From an uncultured Bacilli bacterium (GTDB taxonomy: Bacteria; Bacillota_I; Bacilli_A; RF39; UBA660): a DNA stretch of 64,000 nucleotides. The stretch spans positions 1 to 64,000 of the forward strand of contig CAKPDF010000006.1 in assembly GCA_934148535.1 (NCBI GenBank). The letters are read 5' to 3'. The notes under the pieces were generated by a model, which saw only the letters and a list, made by a program, of their open reading frames with translations, did no database searches and was not told the DNA's origin. Numbering within the stretch: position 1 is the first letter of the stretch; each line of letters starts with the position of its first letter. The translations under genes and the position numbers were made by a program. Positions 8,239 to 16,025 of the stretch are shown in pieces.

Positions 8239-9297
8239 ATGATAGAGAGATTGGATGCTATAAAGAAAAGATATGAAGAGATTGGTGAGGAATTATCTAA
8301 GCCAGATATTATTAATGATATAAAAAAAATGACTGAACTTAGTAAGGAGAGAACTAGATTAGAGGATATAGTTGATATGTATACTAGATATCAAAATATA
8401 CTTAAGTCTATTAATGATGATAAGGAATTGTTGAAAGATAAAGAATTGGGAGATATTGCTAGAGAAGAATTAGTAACTTTAGAGCAAGAAAAAGAAGAGG
8501 TTTTAAGTAAATTAGAAGTAATGCTATTACCACACGATCCTAATGATGAGAGAAACGTTATTGTTGAGATTAGGGGTGCTGCTGGTGGAGATGAGGCTAA
8601 TATCTTTGCTGGTGATTTATTTGATATGTATCAAAAATATGCTAATAATGAGGGATGGAAAATAGAGATAACTAATAGTACTGAGGGTGCTGCTGGTGGA
8701 TTTACTAATATTGAATTTATGGTTAAGGGAGATAGTGTTTATTCTAAATTAAAGTATGAGAGTGGTTCTCATAGAGTACAGAGGGTTCCTGCTACTGAAA
8801 GTCAGGGTAGAGTTCATACTTCTACTGCTACTGTTTTGGTTATGCCTGAGGCAGATGATTTTGATTTTGAATTAGATGAAAGTGAAGTTAGAATTGATAT
8901 TACTAGAAGTAGTGGTTGTGGTGGACAAGGTGTAAATACTACTGATAGTGCTGTTAGACTTACTCATATTCCTACTGGTATTATTGTTTATTCTCAAACT
9001 GAAAGAAGTCAAATTAAAAATAAGGAAAAAGCATTTAAAATTTTAAAAACTAGATTATATGATTTAAAATTGAGAGAAAAAGAGGAAGAAGAGGGAGAAA
9101 TTAGAAGAAGTAAAATTGGTACTGGGGATAGAAGTGAAAAGATAAGGACTTATAATTATCCTCAAAATAGACTTACTGATCATAGAATTGGTTTTACTTC
9201 TATGAATCTTGATAGAATTATGGATGGAGGATTAGGAGTTGTAATAGATGCTTTAATTAATGAGGATCAAAAGAGAAAATTAGAGGAAAATGCGTAA
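8239..9297 (+). CDS. prfA: Peptide chain release factor 1
   Basis: 352 residues, normal for RF1. The GGQ tip is present in [14 protein letters not shown] (about 220), and the upstream PCRF region carries [18 protein letters not shown]1 releases finished chains at UAA and UAG; the second family motif region [10 protein letters not shown] is also intact. The start ATG at 8239 follows GAGAGAGGGAAG; upstream in-frame codons lie in the promoter. prmC, which methylates the GGQ Gln, starts five bases after the stop. Confidence 0.97.
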   Translation: MIERLDAIKKRYEEIGEELSKPDIINDIKKMTELSKERTRLEDIVDMYTRYQNILKSINDDKELLKDKELGDIAREELVTLEQEKEEVLSKLEVMLLPHDPNDERNVIVEIRGAAGGDEANIFAGDLFDMYQKYANNEGWKIEITNSTEGAAGGFTNIEFMVKGDSVYSKLKYESGSHRVQRVPATESQGRVHTSTATVLVMPEADDFDFELDESEVRIDITRSSGCGGQGVNTTDSAVRLTHIPTGIIVYSQTERSQIKNKEKAFKILKTRLYDLKLREKEEEEGEIRRSKIGTGDRSEKIRTYNYPQNRLTDHRIGFTSMNLDRIMDGGLGVVIDALINEDQKRKLEENA

Positions 9298-9302
9298 AAT
9301 CT

Positions 9303-10019
9303 ATGAATGATAAGATAGAATATTTAAAAAAGTATTTAAAAAATAAGGATATGGAGAGCGCTATTAAAGAGTTGGAAAAAGGCGTTCCAGTTCAGTATAT
9401 AGTTGGTAATGTTGATTTTTATGGTAATACTATTAATGTTAATCCTAGTGTATTGATACCTAGATTTGAGACGGAGCTATTGGTTGAAAAATCTATTAAT
9501 TATATTAGAAAATTATTTGATAATGAGGTATCTATTATAGATATTGGTACTGGTAGTGGTTGTATTGCTATAAGTATTGCTAAGGAATTAAAATGTGATG
9601 TAAGTGCTGTTGATATATCAATGGATGCATTAGAGGTAGCAAAGAATAATGCAAGGGATAACAATGTTTCAGTGAATTTTATGTATAGTGATGTTTTTAG
9701 TGATGTATCTGGGGTATATGATGTTATTATTAGTAATCCTCCGTATATTAGATATGATGAGGAGATAGAGGATATTGTTAAAAATAATGAGCCTGATATA
9801 GCACTTTATGCTTTGGATAATGGTCTTTATTATTATAAAGAAATTCTTTCTAATTGTAGTAAATATTTAAAAGAAAAGTTTTTGATTTGTTTTGAAATAG
9901 GGTATGAACAAGGAAAAGAGATAGAGGGACTTGCTTTTAAGTATTTGGGTGATGTTAATGTATCTATTGAAAAGGATTATTCATTGAAAGATAGATATGT
10001 ATTTATTTGGAATTGCTAG
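9303..10019 (+). CDS. prmC: Release factor glutamine methyltransferase, short N-terminus
   Basis: 238 residues. The SAM-binding motif IDIGTGSGCIAISIA and the catalytic NPPYIRYDE are present, as is the family PVQYIVGNVDFYG segment. PrmC methylates the GGQ glutamine of RF1/RF2. Usual family length is about 280; here only about 30 residues precede the PVQYI segment, so most of the N-terminal helical substrate-binding domain is missing. The ATG directly after prfA leaves no room for a longer start. The operon partner agrees with the function. Confidence 0.92.
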   Translation: MNDKIEYLKKYLKNKDMESAIKELEKGVPVQYIVGNVDFYGNTINVNPSVLIPRFETELLVEKSINYIRKLFDNEVSIIDIGTGSGCIAISIAKELKCDVSAVDISMDALEVAKNNARDNNVSVNFMYSDVFSDVSGVYDVIISNPPYIRYDEEIEDIVKNNEPDIALYALDNGLYYYKEILSNCSKYLKEKFLICFEIGYEQGKEIEGLAFKYLGDVNVSIEKDYSLKDRYVFIWNC

Positions 10020-10049
10020 ATTTTTCTAGTGATTTTTTTTGATTTTTAG

Positions 10050-10077
10050 TTGACTTATTTGTGGATAATGGTATAAT
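10050..10077 (+). promoter_or_regulatory. Promoter before the structured leader
   Basis: TTGACT (10050-10055), 16-base spacer, TATAAT (10072-10077). Confidence 0.7.
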
Positions 10078-10111
10078 AATAATCGATTTAGATATTTATG
10101 TGGAGCAAAAC

Positions 10112-10153
10112 GTTGTTGCTTTGCAGATGCAAACCAACAGTAAAGTGTACTGT
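10112..10153 (+). promoter_or_regulatory. Structured 5' leader with two competing hairpins
   Basis: Hairpin 1: GTTGCTTTGC (10115-10124) pairs with GCAAACCAAC (10129-10138) with one mismatch and loop AGAT. Hairpin 2: CAGTA (10138-10142) pairs with TACTG (10148-10152). They share base 10138, and hairpin 2 ends one base before the GGAGGTG ribosome binding site (10154-10160). This could be a small RNA switch or protein-binding leader; no known riboswitch class was recognised. Confidence 0.4.
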
Positions 10154-10166
10154 GGAGGTGCTTAAA

Positions 10167-10538
10167 ATGAATAAAAATTTAAAAGAATATCTAAATCAAA
10201 ATAAGTCTTTGTCTTTTAGTAGTTTATTATTTTCATATATTGATGATAGTGGCTATAAGGATTCAGAGATTTATAAAAAAGTAGATATGGATAGGAAATT
10301 ATTTTCTAAAATAAGATGTAATGATAATTATATTCCTAAAAAGAATAATGTTATTAAGTTGTGCTTGTCTTTATCTTTGGATAAAGAGAAGTTTAATAAT
10401 TTGCTTTCTAGTGCGGGATACAGTTTAAGTAAAAATAGCAATTTTGACTTGGTTATATCTTATTGTTTAGAAAATAAAATTTATGATATTAATATTGTAA
10501 ATGACTATCTATATACTTATGCAAATGCCATTTTATAA
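10167..10538 (+). CDS. Small helical protein, XRE-like or conserved C-terminal regulatory domain
   Basis: 123 residues from the ATG at 10167, seven bases after GGAGGTG; an in-frame extension upstream would run through the leader hairpins and lacks a ribosome binding site. The sequence has a helix-turn-helix-like pattern around DSEIYKKVDMDRKLFSKIR and LCLSLSLDKEKFNNLLSSAG, similar to a domain found at the end of several Bacillota regulatory and macro-domain proteins (recalled, not searched). No catalytic motif is visible. It is probably a nucleic-acid or protein-binding regulator. Single-gene unit. Confidence 0.65.
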   Translation: MNKNLKEYLNQNKSLSFSSLLFSYIDDSGYKDSEIYKKVDMDRKLFSKIRCNDNYIPKKNNVIKLCLSLSLDKEKFNNLLSSAGYSLSKNSNFDLVISYCLENKIYDINIVNDYLYTYANAIL

Positions 10539-10550
10539 ATGGTGTTTTTT
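10523..10550 (+). terminator. Terminator overlapping the stop codon
   Basis: CCATTT / AAATGG core extended by G-T and A-T pairs, three-base loop, then T6. Confidence 0.75.
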
Positions 10551-10575
10551 GTTGTGTAAAGTTAATGTAAAATTT

Positions 10576-10604
10576 TTGACTTCAAATAAGTATTATGATA
10601 TATT
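10576..10604 (+). promoter_or_regulatory. Promoter of the lipoprotein gene
   Basis: TTGACT (10576-10581), 17-base spacer, TATATT (10599-10604). Confidence 0.7.
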
Positions 10605-10625
10605 AATTTTGATGGGAGGGTTATT

Positions 10626-11636
10626 ATGAATATAAAAATAAATAATATTTCAGATAAATTTAAAAAGGGTGTAAGTATGGTACTAGTATTTGCTACACTT
10701 TCTGGTTGTAGTTTTAATAACTCTAGTAAAAAGAATAAAGATGTTGATGATGTTTATGAAAGTTTTAGCACATTAGAATATAACACTAGTATTAATGATA
10801 ATATATCAAAAACTTACGATTCTAGTAAGGAAGTTATTAATGTTTCTTTAGGATATGTTTCTTATTCTAAGGAATTGAATATATCTTCAGAACAATTATC
10901 AAAGTATGAAGATATGAATGGTGTAGATAGGGTAATATTTTCAGTATGTGATTCTAAAAATTGTGATTATATTTCAGGTATAGAATATGTTGTTAGAGAT
11001 AGTGATAATAATGTTATCGATCATTTTGTTAGTGGGATAGATGATTATGTAATTAAGGGCTTAAAACCGGGTAAAACATATACAATTGAAGAGATTAATA
11101 CCTTAGAGGACTATGGTAATAGTTTGGCTGTTTATAAATTTACTATGGAGGATTATCCTAATGAATTTAAAGATAAAAAAGATGACTATTATTTTTGTTA
11201 TACTATTTCTGCTATTAAGGAAAAACTTAATGATGAAATACTAGATGCATATAGGGACTCTAATAATGGAAGTTTTTTAGTTGGTGCTTATTCTAAAGAT
11301 GATAGTGATTATATAGATGGAGTTGATTTTTTAGTTACTGATTTAGATAATAATTTAATTGATCAGTGGACTTCTACTAAAAGAACGCATGTTGTATCAA
11401 ATCTTGCTGATGGAGAATATGTAGTTAGGGTTGTTGAACCTAAGGAAGGTTATCAATTTTCATATGTTGATGGTAGGAGTTCTGAAATATTAGGAGACGA
11501 TACTTCTAACAGCTTTGTAGTCTATATAAAAAATGGTGAGTATATGGATGGTAATGAAGCTGATCCTCTAAAATGTGGATGTATCTTTTATTTTGATAAA
11601 TCTAAGAAATATGTTAGAAGTTTAAATAAACGATAA
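10626..11636 (+). CDS. Lipoprotein with two SpaA/prealbumin-like domains
   Basis: 336 residues. The signal sequence ends in a lipobox, TLSGC, around residue 28. Two similar beta-rich units follow (about 100-180 and 215-290). Each has the pattern seen in SpaA/Cna-B-like pilin domains: GIEYVVRDSDNNVIDHF then a GLKPGKTYTIEE turn, and GVDFLVTDLDNNLIDQW then a NLADGEYVVRVVEP turn. Such domains are usually part of sortase-linked adhesins; here the protein is lipid-anchored and no sortase motif is seen. Likely an outer-face binding or structural protein. GGGAGGG precedes the ATG. Confidence 0.72.
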   Translation: MNIKINNISDKFKKGVSMVLVFATLSGCSFNNSSKKNKDVDDVYESFSTLEYNTSINDNISKTYDSSKEVINVSLGYVSYSKELNISSEQLSKYEDMNGVDRVIFSVCDSKNCDYISGIEYVVRDSDNNVIDHFVSGIDDYVIKGLKPGKTYTIEEINTLEDYGNSLAVYKFTMEDYPNEFKDKKDDYYFCYTISAIKEKLNDEILDAYRDSNNGSFLVGAYSKDDSDYIDGVDFLVTDLDNNLIDQWTSTKRTHVVSNLADGEYVVRVVEPKEGYQFSYVDGRSSEILGDDTSNSFVVYIKNGEYMDGNEADPLKCGCIFYFDKSKKYVRSLNKR

Positions 11637-11656
11637 ATTTTATTTTTTTGTATTTT

Positions 11657-11690
11657 TATAATTAGTACTTGTTGTACTAGTTATTTTTTT
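11657..11690 (+). terminator. Terminator after the lipoprotein; copy 1 of a 34-bp repeat
   Basis: AATTAGTAC / GTACTAGTT stem with loop TTGTT, then a T run. The same 34 bases recur exactly at 13195-13228, on the other side of the AAA/DUF4143 gene. Confidence 0.8.
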
Positions 11691-11713
11691 GAAAATATGT
11701 CTAATTATGTCTT

Positions 11714-11758
11714 ATAACTCCAAAAAAGTAATTAAAATATTGACTTTTTTGGAGTTAT
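11714..11758 (+). promoter_or_regulatory. 16-bp perfect inverted repeat over the ATPase promoter
   Basis: Arms ATAACTCCAAAAAAGT (11714-11729) and its exact reverse complement (11743-11758), 13 bases apart. The right arm covers most of the -35 and part of the spacer of the promoter at 11740-11768, which suits a repressor operator. Confidence 0.6.
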
Positions 11759-11768
11759 AGCGTATATT
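11740..11768 (+). promoter_or_regulatory. Promoter of the AAA/DUF4143 ATPase
   Basis: TTGACT (11740-11745), 17-base spacer, TATATT (11763-11768), 17 bases before the ATG. Confidence 0.65.
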
Positions 11769-11785
11769 ATAGTTGGTGATATAAA

Positions 11786-13117
11786 ATGAAGAGAAAAGCT
11801 ATGCAAGATTTAATTAATTGGAAAGAAAAGAAAAATAGAAAACCATTATTATTATATGGTGCTAGGCAAGTTGGTAAGACATATTTGGTTAAAGAATTTG
11901 GTGAAAGATATTTTAATGATGTTATATATGTTAATTTTGAAACTAATAATATTTTAAGTAAAATGTTTGATGAAGATATTACTCCACAATATATCATAAA
12001 AAATCTTGAGGTGGCATTTGGTAGAAAAATTGATAAAGAAAATACACTTATATTTTTTGATGAAGTGCAAAAAAATACTAGAGTATTGACTTCTTTAAAA
12101 TATTTTTGCGAGGATGCAAAAGAATATTATGTAATAGCGGCTGGAAGTCTTTTAGGAGTACATATTAATAAAAAAGATTTTTCTTTTCCTGTCGGAAAGG
12201 TTGATTTTTTAACTATTTATCCTATGTCGTTTGATGAATTTCTTATGAATAGTGGCAATGAACTTATTTTAGATGAAATTTGTAATTGTTTTAATACTGA
12301 TAGTGCAATGTCTAGTATGCTACATGAAAAAGCAATGGATTTATATTATGATTATTTAACAATTGGTGGTATGCCTGAAGTTGTTAATGAATATATTCAA
12401 AGTAATTCTATAATTACTGCAATTGATTATCAAAAGGCTATAATTGAGTCTTATAAAAATGATATTACTAAATATTGTGATAGTTCTAGTGACGCTAATA
12501 AAATACTAGCAACATTTGATTCTATTCCAATTCAACTTGCAAAAGATAATAAAAAATTTCAATATAAGTTAGTTCAGAAGGGTGGAACAAGTTCTATATT
12601 TGGTAGTTCTATAGATTGGTTGGTTAATGCAGGTATAGCAAATAAGTGTATTAAAACTAAAGTTGGGGTACCACTTAAAATGTATGAGGAGTTAGATTCA
12701 TTTAAGTTGTATATGAATGATGTGGGTCTATTAACTAATTTAAGTGAGTTTCCTTTGTATTTAATAAAAAATAGAAAATCTGTTAATGAATTAATGATAG
12801 GAATGTTAACTGAAAATTATGTTGCTAGTTCATTAAAATATAATGGCGTAAATCTTAATTATTGGAAAAATGAATATGATAGTAAAATTGATTTTGTTGT
12901 ACAATCAGAGAAGGGGAAAATAATACCAATAGAAGTAAAATCTAGTATGCATACTAAGGCTAGAAGTTTAAATAACTATATTAATGAGTATAATCCAGAA
13001 TATGCTATTAGGATATCACTAAAAAATTTTGGCTTTAAAAATAATATTAAATCTATTCCGCTTTATGCTGTATTTTGTATAAATAAAAGTAATCTAGATA
13101 TTGATATATTAGAGTAA
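11786..13117 (+). CDS. AAA_14/DUF4143 family ATPase, copy 1
   Basis: 443 residues. Walker A is GARQVGKT (about 26), Walker B is LIFFDEVQ (about 90), followed by an AAGSLLG sensor segment. The C-terminal DUF4143 part ends in a D...E-x-K core (KIDFVVQ ... IPIEVKSS, about 370-390) like PD-(D/E)XK nuclease folds. Members are widespread, often in many copies per genome, and their role is poorly known; defence or mobile-element functions have been suggested, without proof here. GGTGAT precedes the ATG. It sits alone between two identical 34-bp repeats, consistent with gain by insertion. Confidence 0.9.
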   Translation: MKRKAMQDLINWKEKKNRKPLLLYGARQVGKTYLVKEFGERYFNDVIYVNFETNNILSKMFDEDITPQYIIKNLEVAFGRKIDKENTLIFFDEVQKNTRVLTSLKYFCEDAKEYYVIAAGSLLGVHINKKDFSFPVGKVDFLTIYPMSFDEFLMNSGNELILDEICNCFNTDSAMSSMLHEKAMDLYYDYLTIGGMPEVVNEYIQSNSIITAIDYQKAIIESYKNDITKYCDSSSDANKILATFDSIPIQLAKDNKKFQYKLVQKGGTSSIFGSSIDWLVNAGIANKCIKTKVGVPLKMYEELDSFKLYMNDVGLLTNLSEFPLYLIKNRKSVNELMIGMLTENYVASSLKYNGVNLNYWKNEYDSKIDFVVQSEKGKIIPIEVKSSMHTKARSLNNYINEYNPEYAIRISLKNFGFKNNIKSIPLYAVFCINKSNLDIDILE

Positions 13118-13194
13118 TAAAATTTTGCTATTGTTATTTAATTTATTAATATAAAAATTATAAAATGTATTATATTGTTACAAATAGTTGAAAT

Positions 13195-13228
13195 TATAAT
13201 TAGTACTTGTTGTACTAGTTATTTTTTT
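13195..13228 (+). repeat. Copy 2 of the 34-bp terminator repeat
   Basis: Identical to 11657-11690. It forms the same hairpin with T run, so it can terminate the ATPase transcript. It also supplies the -35 (TTGTAC, 13210-13215) of the next promoter. Confidence 0.85.
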
Positions 13229-13238
13229 TTGCTATAAT
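13210..13238 (+). promoter_or_regulatory. Promoter of the P-type ATPase
   Basis: TTGTAC (13210-13215), 17-base spacer, TATAAT (13233-13238). Its -35 lies inside the repeat hairpin. Confidence 0.6.
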
Positions 13239-13261
13239 GTATGTATGTGTAGGTGATAGAG

Positions 13262-15622
13262 ATGAGATATAATCCTAATTTTAAAGATGGTTTGAATAAA
13301 GAGCAAATTATGGAAAGAATAGAACATAATTTAATTAATTATAATGATCAACCACCAACTAAAAGTATGGGGCAAATATTTAAAGATAATTTCTTTACAT
13401 ATTTTAATTTTATTAACTGTATATTGGGTGGTGCTATAATAGTTGCTGGAATAATGGGAGGAGAAATATTTGAATCCTTGAAGAATTGTACTTTTATGGG
13501 AGTTATTATATTTAATAGTATTATTAGTACTGTTCAAGAGGTTATTTCTAAAAAAACTATTGATAGATTATCAGTTTTGGCTGCTTCTAAGGTATGTGCA
13601 ATAAGGGAAGGTAAGGAAGTAGAACTTGATTTAGATCAAATAGTATTAGATGAAGTATTGAAATTAGATTTAGGTGATCAGGTTGTTTGCGATAGTGTTT
13701 TGTTAGATGGTACAGTTGAAGTTAATGAATCATTTATTACTGGAGAGGTAGAACCAATTGTTAAAAATGTAGGTGATACTATTTTATCTGGAAGTTTTGT
13801 TGTTAGTGGTATTGCTTATGTTAGAGTTGATCATATAGGTAGTGATAATTATATTTCTAAAATAAGTAGTGAGGCTAAATATAATAAAAAAGTTAATTCT
13901 GTTATTATGAGTTCATTTGAGAAAATTCTAAAGGTTTTATCTGTAGTTATAGTACCGGTTGGATTTTTACTTTTAATAAATCAATTGTCTGTTACTAATA
14001 ATGATGTTACTGCTTCTATTTTTAATACAGTTGCTGCTTTGATTGGAATGATACCAGAGGGATTATTACTTTTGACTAGTTCTGTTATGGCTGTTAGTGT
14101 TGTTAGACTTGCTAGATATAATGTATTAGTACAGCAATTATATTGCATTGAGACATTGGCAAGAGTGGATGTTATTTGTTTGGATAAAACAGGAACTATT
14201 ACTGAGGGTTCAATGGAGGTTATTGATGTAGTTAGTGAAAATTCTAATACTAGTAAAGATGTTGATTTAGCATTATCAAATGTTTGTTATGCTTTTGAAA
14301 ATAAAAATGCTACTATGGAGGCAATATGTGAAAAGTATCCTGATAAGGGAGATTGGGATATTGATTCTAAGATTGAATTTTCATCTTCTAGAAAATTTTC
14401 TGCAGTTAGTTTTAAAAATAAGGGTAGCTATTATATTGGAGCTTGTGAGTTTGTATTAAAGAAAGATTATAATAAATATAAGGAAAAAATTGAATCTTAT
14501 AGTGATTATCGTGTTTTAGTTCTTGCTAGAAATGATGCTAAATTGTCAGAAAAACCTACTGATCTTGAAGTTATGGGATTTATATTAATTCAAGATAAGA
14601 TTAGGAAAGAGGCTCCTGATACTTTGAAATATTTTAAAGAGCAAGGAGTTAATGTTAAAATTATTAGTGGTGATAATTTTATGACTGTTTGTAGTATTGC
14701 TAAAAGGGCAGGATTAGAAGATGCTAAGGGAGTAGATGCTACTTTAATTACTGAAGATAATATTGATGAAATGGTTAGGAATTATGATATTTTTGGTAGG
14801 GTAAAACCTGAGCAAAAGAAAATGATTATAGAAAGTTTACAAAAACAAGGTCATATTGTTGCAATGACAGGTGATGGTGTTAATGATGTTTTGGCTTTGA
14901 AGAAAGCTGATTGTAGTATTGCTATGGCTAGTGGTAGTGATGCTGCTAAAAATGTTAGTCAATTAGTATTGTTAGATTCTAATTTTGCTTCTATGCCTAA
15001 GGTTGTAGCGGAGGGGAGAAGAACTATTAACAATGTAGAACGTTCTGCGTCATTATTACTTATTAAAACTATATTTACTGCTATATTAGTAGTTATTTGT
15101 ATATTTATGAAGAGTGAATATTTTTATATGCCTATTCATTTAAGCTTAATTACATCTTGTACTATTAGTATTCCGTCATTTATTTTAGCATTGGAGCCTA
15201 ATAAAGAGAGGGTTAAGGGTAATTTTATGCTTAAGGTTATTAGTAAGAGTATTCCACCTGCTTTAACAGTTGTATTTAATGTTGTTATGATTGTTTTGTT
15301 TAGGGAACAATTTAATTTAGATTCTAATCTTACTTCTACTTTGATAGTTATAATGACTGGTACTACTGGATTTATATTCTTATTTAGGTTATGTAGACCA
15401 TTTAATTTACTTAGGGGTTCTTTACTTGTTTTCTTAGTAGCATTATTTATATATATATTAATGTTTTGGTATGATTTCTTTGATTTATCTCAAATAACAT
15501 TTAGTACAATGCTTTTATATGTAGTATTTGCTATATGTAGTGTTTATATTTTTGATAAGTTGAATAGATTTATTTCTTTTATAGTAAGAAAGATTAGTAA
15601 AGAAAGTGAGCTATATGTTTAA
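13262..15622 (+). CDS. P-type cation ATPase, CtpE-like
   Basis: 786 residues from the ATG after AGGTGATAG. P-type motifs in order: actuator FITGEVEP, membrane IPEGLLLLTS, phosphorylation DKTGTIT, and hinge MTGDGVNDVLALKKAD. About eight to ten membrane helices. The IPEGL and IETLARVDVICLDKTGT context matches mycobacterial CtpE, reported as a calcium importer, rather than the IPEGLP form of classical calcium pumps; calcium is therefore an inference by family. No regulator is adjacent. Monocistronic, closed by a strong terminator. Confidence 0.9.
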   Translation: MRYNPNFKDGLNKEQIMERIEHNLINYNDQPPTKSMGQIFKDNFFTYFNFINCILGGAIIVAGIMGGEIFESLKNCTFMGVIIFNSIISTVQEVISKKTIDRLSVLAASKVCAIREGKEVELDLDQIVLDEVLKLDLGDQVVCDSVLLDGTVEVNESFITGEVEPIVKNVGDTILSGSFVVSGIAYVRVDHIGSDNYISKISSEAKYNKKVNSVIMSSFEKILKVLSVVIVPVGFLLLINQLSVTNNDVTASIFNTVAALIGMIPEGLLLLTSSVMAVSVVRLARYNVLVQQLYCIETLARVDVICLDKTGTITEGSMEVIDVVSENSNTSKDVDLALSNVCYAFENKNATMEAICEKYPDKGDWDIDSKIEFSSSRKFSAVSFKNKGSYYIGACEFVLKKDYNKYKEKIESYSDYRVLVLARNDAKLSEKPTDLEVMGFILIQDKIRKEAPDTLKYFKEQGVNVKIISGDNFMTVCSIAKRAGLEDAKGVDATLITEDNIDEMVRNYDIFGRVKPEQKKMIIESLQKQGHIVAMTGDGVNDVLALKKADCSIAMASGSDAAKNVSQLVLLDSNFASMPKVVAEGRRTINNVERSASLLLIKTIFTAILVVICIFMKSEYFYMPIHLSLITSCTISIPSFILALEPNKERVKGNFMLKVISKSIPPALTVVFNVVMIVLFREQFNLDSNLTSTLIVIMTGTTGFIFLFRLCRPFNLLRGSLLVFLVALFIYILMFWYDFFDLSQITFSTMLLYVVFAICSVYIFDKLNRFISFIVRKISKESELYV

Positions 15623-15624
15623 TT

Positions 15625-15653
15625 AATTATCCACAATTTTGTGGATAATTTTT
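15625..15653 (+). terminator. Terminator after the P-type ATPase
   Basis: AATTATCCACAA / TTGTGGATAATT stem followed by TTT. Confidence 0.8.
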
Positions 15654-15665
15654 AACGTTAAAGTT

Positions 15666-15765
15666 GTAAATTATAATTTATAAAATTGTCTTTTGTGTTG
15701 TTTTTGTAAATTGTAATTTATAAAAACGAAAAAAATGTCGAAAATGTAAATTTGGATTTATAAAA
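15666..15765 (+). repeat. Three 20-bp repeats at exact 40-bp spacing
   Basis: Units begin at 15666, 15706 and 15746. Each starts GTAAATT and ends ATTTATAAAA; the core of the first, TAAATTATAATTTA, is a perfect palindrome and the others are near-palindromes. The 20-base gaps between units are unrelated. The 40-base period is close to four helical turns, so proteins bound at each unit would lie on one face. The gene-free stretch 15623-16025 otherwise holds the terminator, an imperfect hairpin near 15779-15814 and the repeats listed next. Confidence 0.7.
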
Positions 15766-15821
15766 GTTTTAGCTTGGGAAAAGTTATCCATATGATTGTG
15801 AATAACTCTTTTAAATTATTT

Positions 15822-15869
15822 TTAAATATTGTATTAATTAAAAACATTGCTTAAATATTGTATTAATTA
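15822..15869 (+). repeat. 19-bp direct repeat pair
   Basis: TTAAATATTGTATTAATTA occurs at 15822-15840 and again at 15851-15869, 10 bases apart. Role unknown. Confidence 0.6.
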
Positions 15870-15902
15870 GAAGTATGACTTAGATTTATATTATCTATAG
15901 CC
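15862..15902 (+). repeat. 41-bp repeat shared with the spoIIR upstream region (copy 1)
   Basis: Matches 17906-17946 at 38 of 41 bases. Together with the decayed spoIIR copy at 16874-17001 it marks a duplication of the spoIIR upstream region. Confidence 0.7.
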
Positions 15903-15961
15903 ACTTTTTTTGCTTAAAATTATATGAAAAGAATAAATTAAAAAATTTTAATAAGAAACTA

Positions 15962-15990
15962 TTTACAATTTTAGTATCTTATGATACTAT
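15962..15990 (+). promoter_or_regulatory. Promoter with palindromic operator before the BRO-type gene
   Basis: TTTACA (15962-15967), 17-base spacer, TACTAT (15985-15990). The spacer and -10 contain TAGTATC-TTAT-GATACTA (15972-15989), a perfect 7-bp inverted repeat. A near-identical promoter occurs at 31470-31498. Confidence 0.6.
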
Positions 15991-16025
15991 ATGCATGAAG
16001 GCAAGATGAAAGGAAAAATGATAAT

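Noticed and set aside
10112..10160. Cyclic-di-GMP (GEMM) riboswitch, because of GCAAACC
   Set aside because: The second helix and the conserved tetraloop-receptor parts are missing and the leader is too short.
15666..15785. Short CRISPR array
   Set aside because: Only three units of 20 bp with 20-bp gaps, imperfect units, no cas genes and no leader. Spacers and repeats are too short for any known type.
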